A stretch of DNA of 5,714 nucleotides. It comes from Candidatus Bipolaricaulota bacterium. GTDB taxonomy: Bacteria > Bipolaricaulota > Bipolaricaulia > Bipolaricaulales > Bipolaricaulaceae. A model generated the notes under the pieces. The model saw only the letters and a list, made by a program, of their open reading frames with translations, had not been told where the DNA came from and searched no databases. Positions 5,651-5,714 of this stretch are shown here, piece after piece. The stretch lies in NCBI GenBank assembly GCA_021129895.1, contig JAJOKL010000140.1:1-5714 (forward strand), read 5' to 3'. The first letter of the stretch is position 1. Each line of letters opens with the position of its first letter. The position numbers and the translations under genes are program-made.

Positions 5651-5680
5651 AAGGCGGGGCCGAGCTGGCCCCGCCTTTTT
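5651..5680 (+). terminator. Intrinsic terminator of the rightward unit
   Basis: A perfect inverted repeat pairs AAGGCGGGGCC (5651-5661) with GGCCCCGCCTT (5667-5677) around a 5-base loop, and it runs into five T residues (5676-5680). It lies 18 bases past the stop of the last gene. This marks the end of the four-gene unit. Confidence 0.93.
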
Positions 5681-5714
5681 ACCCTCTCATTCGGACCTGG
5701 CTCCGGGAGGGACC

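Overview
The window is GC-rich bacterial DNA, roughly two-thirds G+C by eye. Its genes are closely packed, most have strong AAGGAGG-type ribosome binding sites, and GTG starts occur. The content (carbamate kinase, two transcarbamylases, a fold-type II PLP enzyme, a FadR-type regulator) suggests an anaerobic or fermentative bacterium that breaks down a nitrogen-rich compound. The phylum cannot be fixed from the sequence. A Bacillota-like or deep-branching GC-rich anaerobe is only a guess.

Layout: one gene runs leftward (68-1543, a PLP-dependent beta-family enzyme). Diverging from it is a rightward four-gene unit: a FadR/GntR regulator (1630-2367), carbamate kinase (2438-3385), a YgeW-like knotted transcarbamylase (3487-4518) and a second, divergent transcarbamylase of the same group (4610-5632). 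The unit ends at a clear intrinsic terminator (5651-5680). The 86-bp divergent region holds a good sigma70 promoter for the regulator, a weaker candidate promoter for the PLP gene, and a short inverted repeat that could be the regulator's operator. The leftward gene ends at a perfect GC hairpin (36-60) with no T-tract. No gene is visible in 1-67 or 5681-5714.

Working model: a transcarbamylase run in the catabolic direction would phosphorolyse a carbamoylated amine to carbamoyl phosphate plus the free amine. Carbamate kinase would then use carbamoyl phosphate to make ATP. The PLP enzyme may process the amino-acid product, and the FadR-type regulator would sense a pathway metabolite. The arrangement recalls the E. 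coli ygeW-ygeX-ygeY-hyuA-yqeA region and the anaerobic purine catabolism clusters, but the PLP enzyme is not an obvious YgeX/DpaL. No arginine deiminase, hydrolase or transporter lies in the window.

The most unusual non-coding feature is a pair of intergenic elements (about 3389-3466 and 4522-4593) that bracket the YgeW-like gene. Each is built from tandem heptamers of consensus GTRACGC in two converging arms around a short spacer. The two elements are homologous to each other in opposite orientation.
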